5,127 bases of DNA, from assembly GCA_964448185.1 (NCBI GenBank), contig CAYUVO010000145.1, positions 1-5,127 on the forward strand, in the 5' to 3' direction. Numbering within the stretch: the stretch's first letter is position 1; every line of letters begins with the position of its first letter. The position numbers and the translations under genes were made by a program. Of the stretch, positions 4,868-5,127 are shown piece after piece. The notes below the pieces were generated by a model. That model worked only from the letters and a program-made list of their open reading frames with translations. It was not told the DNA's origin and made no database searches. This stretch comes from OFTM382 sp964448185 (GTDB taxonomy: Bacteria; Planctomycetota; Phycisphaerae; Phycisphaerales; UBA1924).

Positions 4868-5127
4868 CGCACGAGTATGTTCTTGTGCGCTGCTGTATGG
4901 TCTTCGCGCGCTGCTGTACGGTCGTCGCGCGGTGCTGTACGGTCGTCGTGCGCTGCCCTGCGAGAGCCGTACGCTGCTGTATGGTCGCCGTGCGCTGCCC
5001 TGCGAGAGCCGTACGCTGCTGTATGGTCGCCGTGCGCTGCTGTACGGTCGTCGCGCAGTGCTGTACGGTCGCCGTGCGCTGCTGTACGGTCGTCGCGCAG
5101 TGCTGTACGGTCGCCGTGCAGTGCCCT
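4868..5127. repeat. 21-bp tandem repeat array with nested 42-bp dimers (runs off the right edge)
   Basis: From 4888, eleven units of exactly 21 bp run without any indel to 5118, and a partial twelfth reaches the window end. A degenerate 20-bp unit at 4868-4887 precedes them. Most units share the core TGCTGTACGGTCG or TGCTGTATGGTCG. Two units (4951-4971 and 4993-5013) differ in the middle, with TGCCCTGCGAGAGCC. Units are arranged in dimers: 4951-4992 is repeated exactly at 4993-5034, and 5035-5076 exactly at 5077-5118. This points to repeated duplication of two units at a time. There are no unique spacers, so it is not a CRISPR array. All six frames are open because the period is a multiple of three and the unit lacks stops. 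It begins about 170 bp upstream of the FN3 start. Its function and full length are unknown. Confidence 0.95.

Noticed and set aside
4852..5127. Cys-rich heptad protein read from a GTG at 4852, (R/Q)CC(T/M)V(V/A)(A/V) repeats
   Set aside because: The frame is open only because no frame of the repeat has a stop. Variation between units changes amino acids in this frame, and the start has no convincing ribosome binding site.
4888..5127. CRISPR array
   Set aside because: The units are contiguous 21-bp repeats with no unique spacers, and no cas gene is present.

Overview
The window looks like chromosomal DNA from a GC-rich bacterium. Planctomycetota, perhaps a Phycisphaerae-like lineage, is my best guess. 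It rests on the overall style of the proteins and on a helical-plus-fibronectin-III protein of a kind I associate with that phylum. No rRNA or other marker gene is present to confirm it. No transposase, integrase, tRNA, rRNA or CRISPR array was seen.

Left edge (1-325): the start of a small membrane protein runs leftward off the window. A gap of about 63 bp separates it from a divergent rightward cluster.

Centre (326-3881): four genes run rightward with gaps of 65, 80 and 109 bp and probably form one transcription unit. They are an aminopeptidase P-family (M24) metallopeptidase, accB (biotin carboxyl carrier protein), accC (biotin carboxylase), and a 116-residue coiled-coil/zinc-ribbon protein of unknown function. 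AccB and AccC form the biotin carboxylase half of acetyl-CoA carboxylase, which makes malonyl-CoA for fatty acid synthesis. The carboxyltransferase genes accA and accD are not here. An M24 peptidase next to accBC recalls the peptidase-efp-accB-accC neighbourhood of other bacteria, but efp is absent. A strong compound hairpin at 3918-3955 follows the last gene and lies between convergent genes.

Right part (3999-5127): a leftward gene (3999-4697) with an excellent ribosome binding site encodes a 232-residue protein without a signal peptide. It has a helical N-terminal domain, a Pro-rich linker and a fibronectin type III domain. Upstream of it lie about 430 bp without a supportable gene. The first 170 bp hold a candidate leader with alternative hairpins. 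The rest, running off the right edge, is a 21-bp tandem repeat array with nested 42-bp dimers. The array is the least explained part of the window. It is open in all six frames, and differences between its units fall mostly on one codon-position class.
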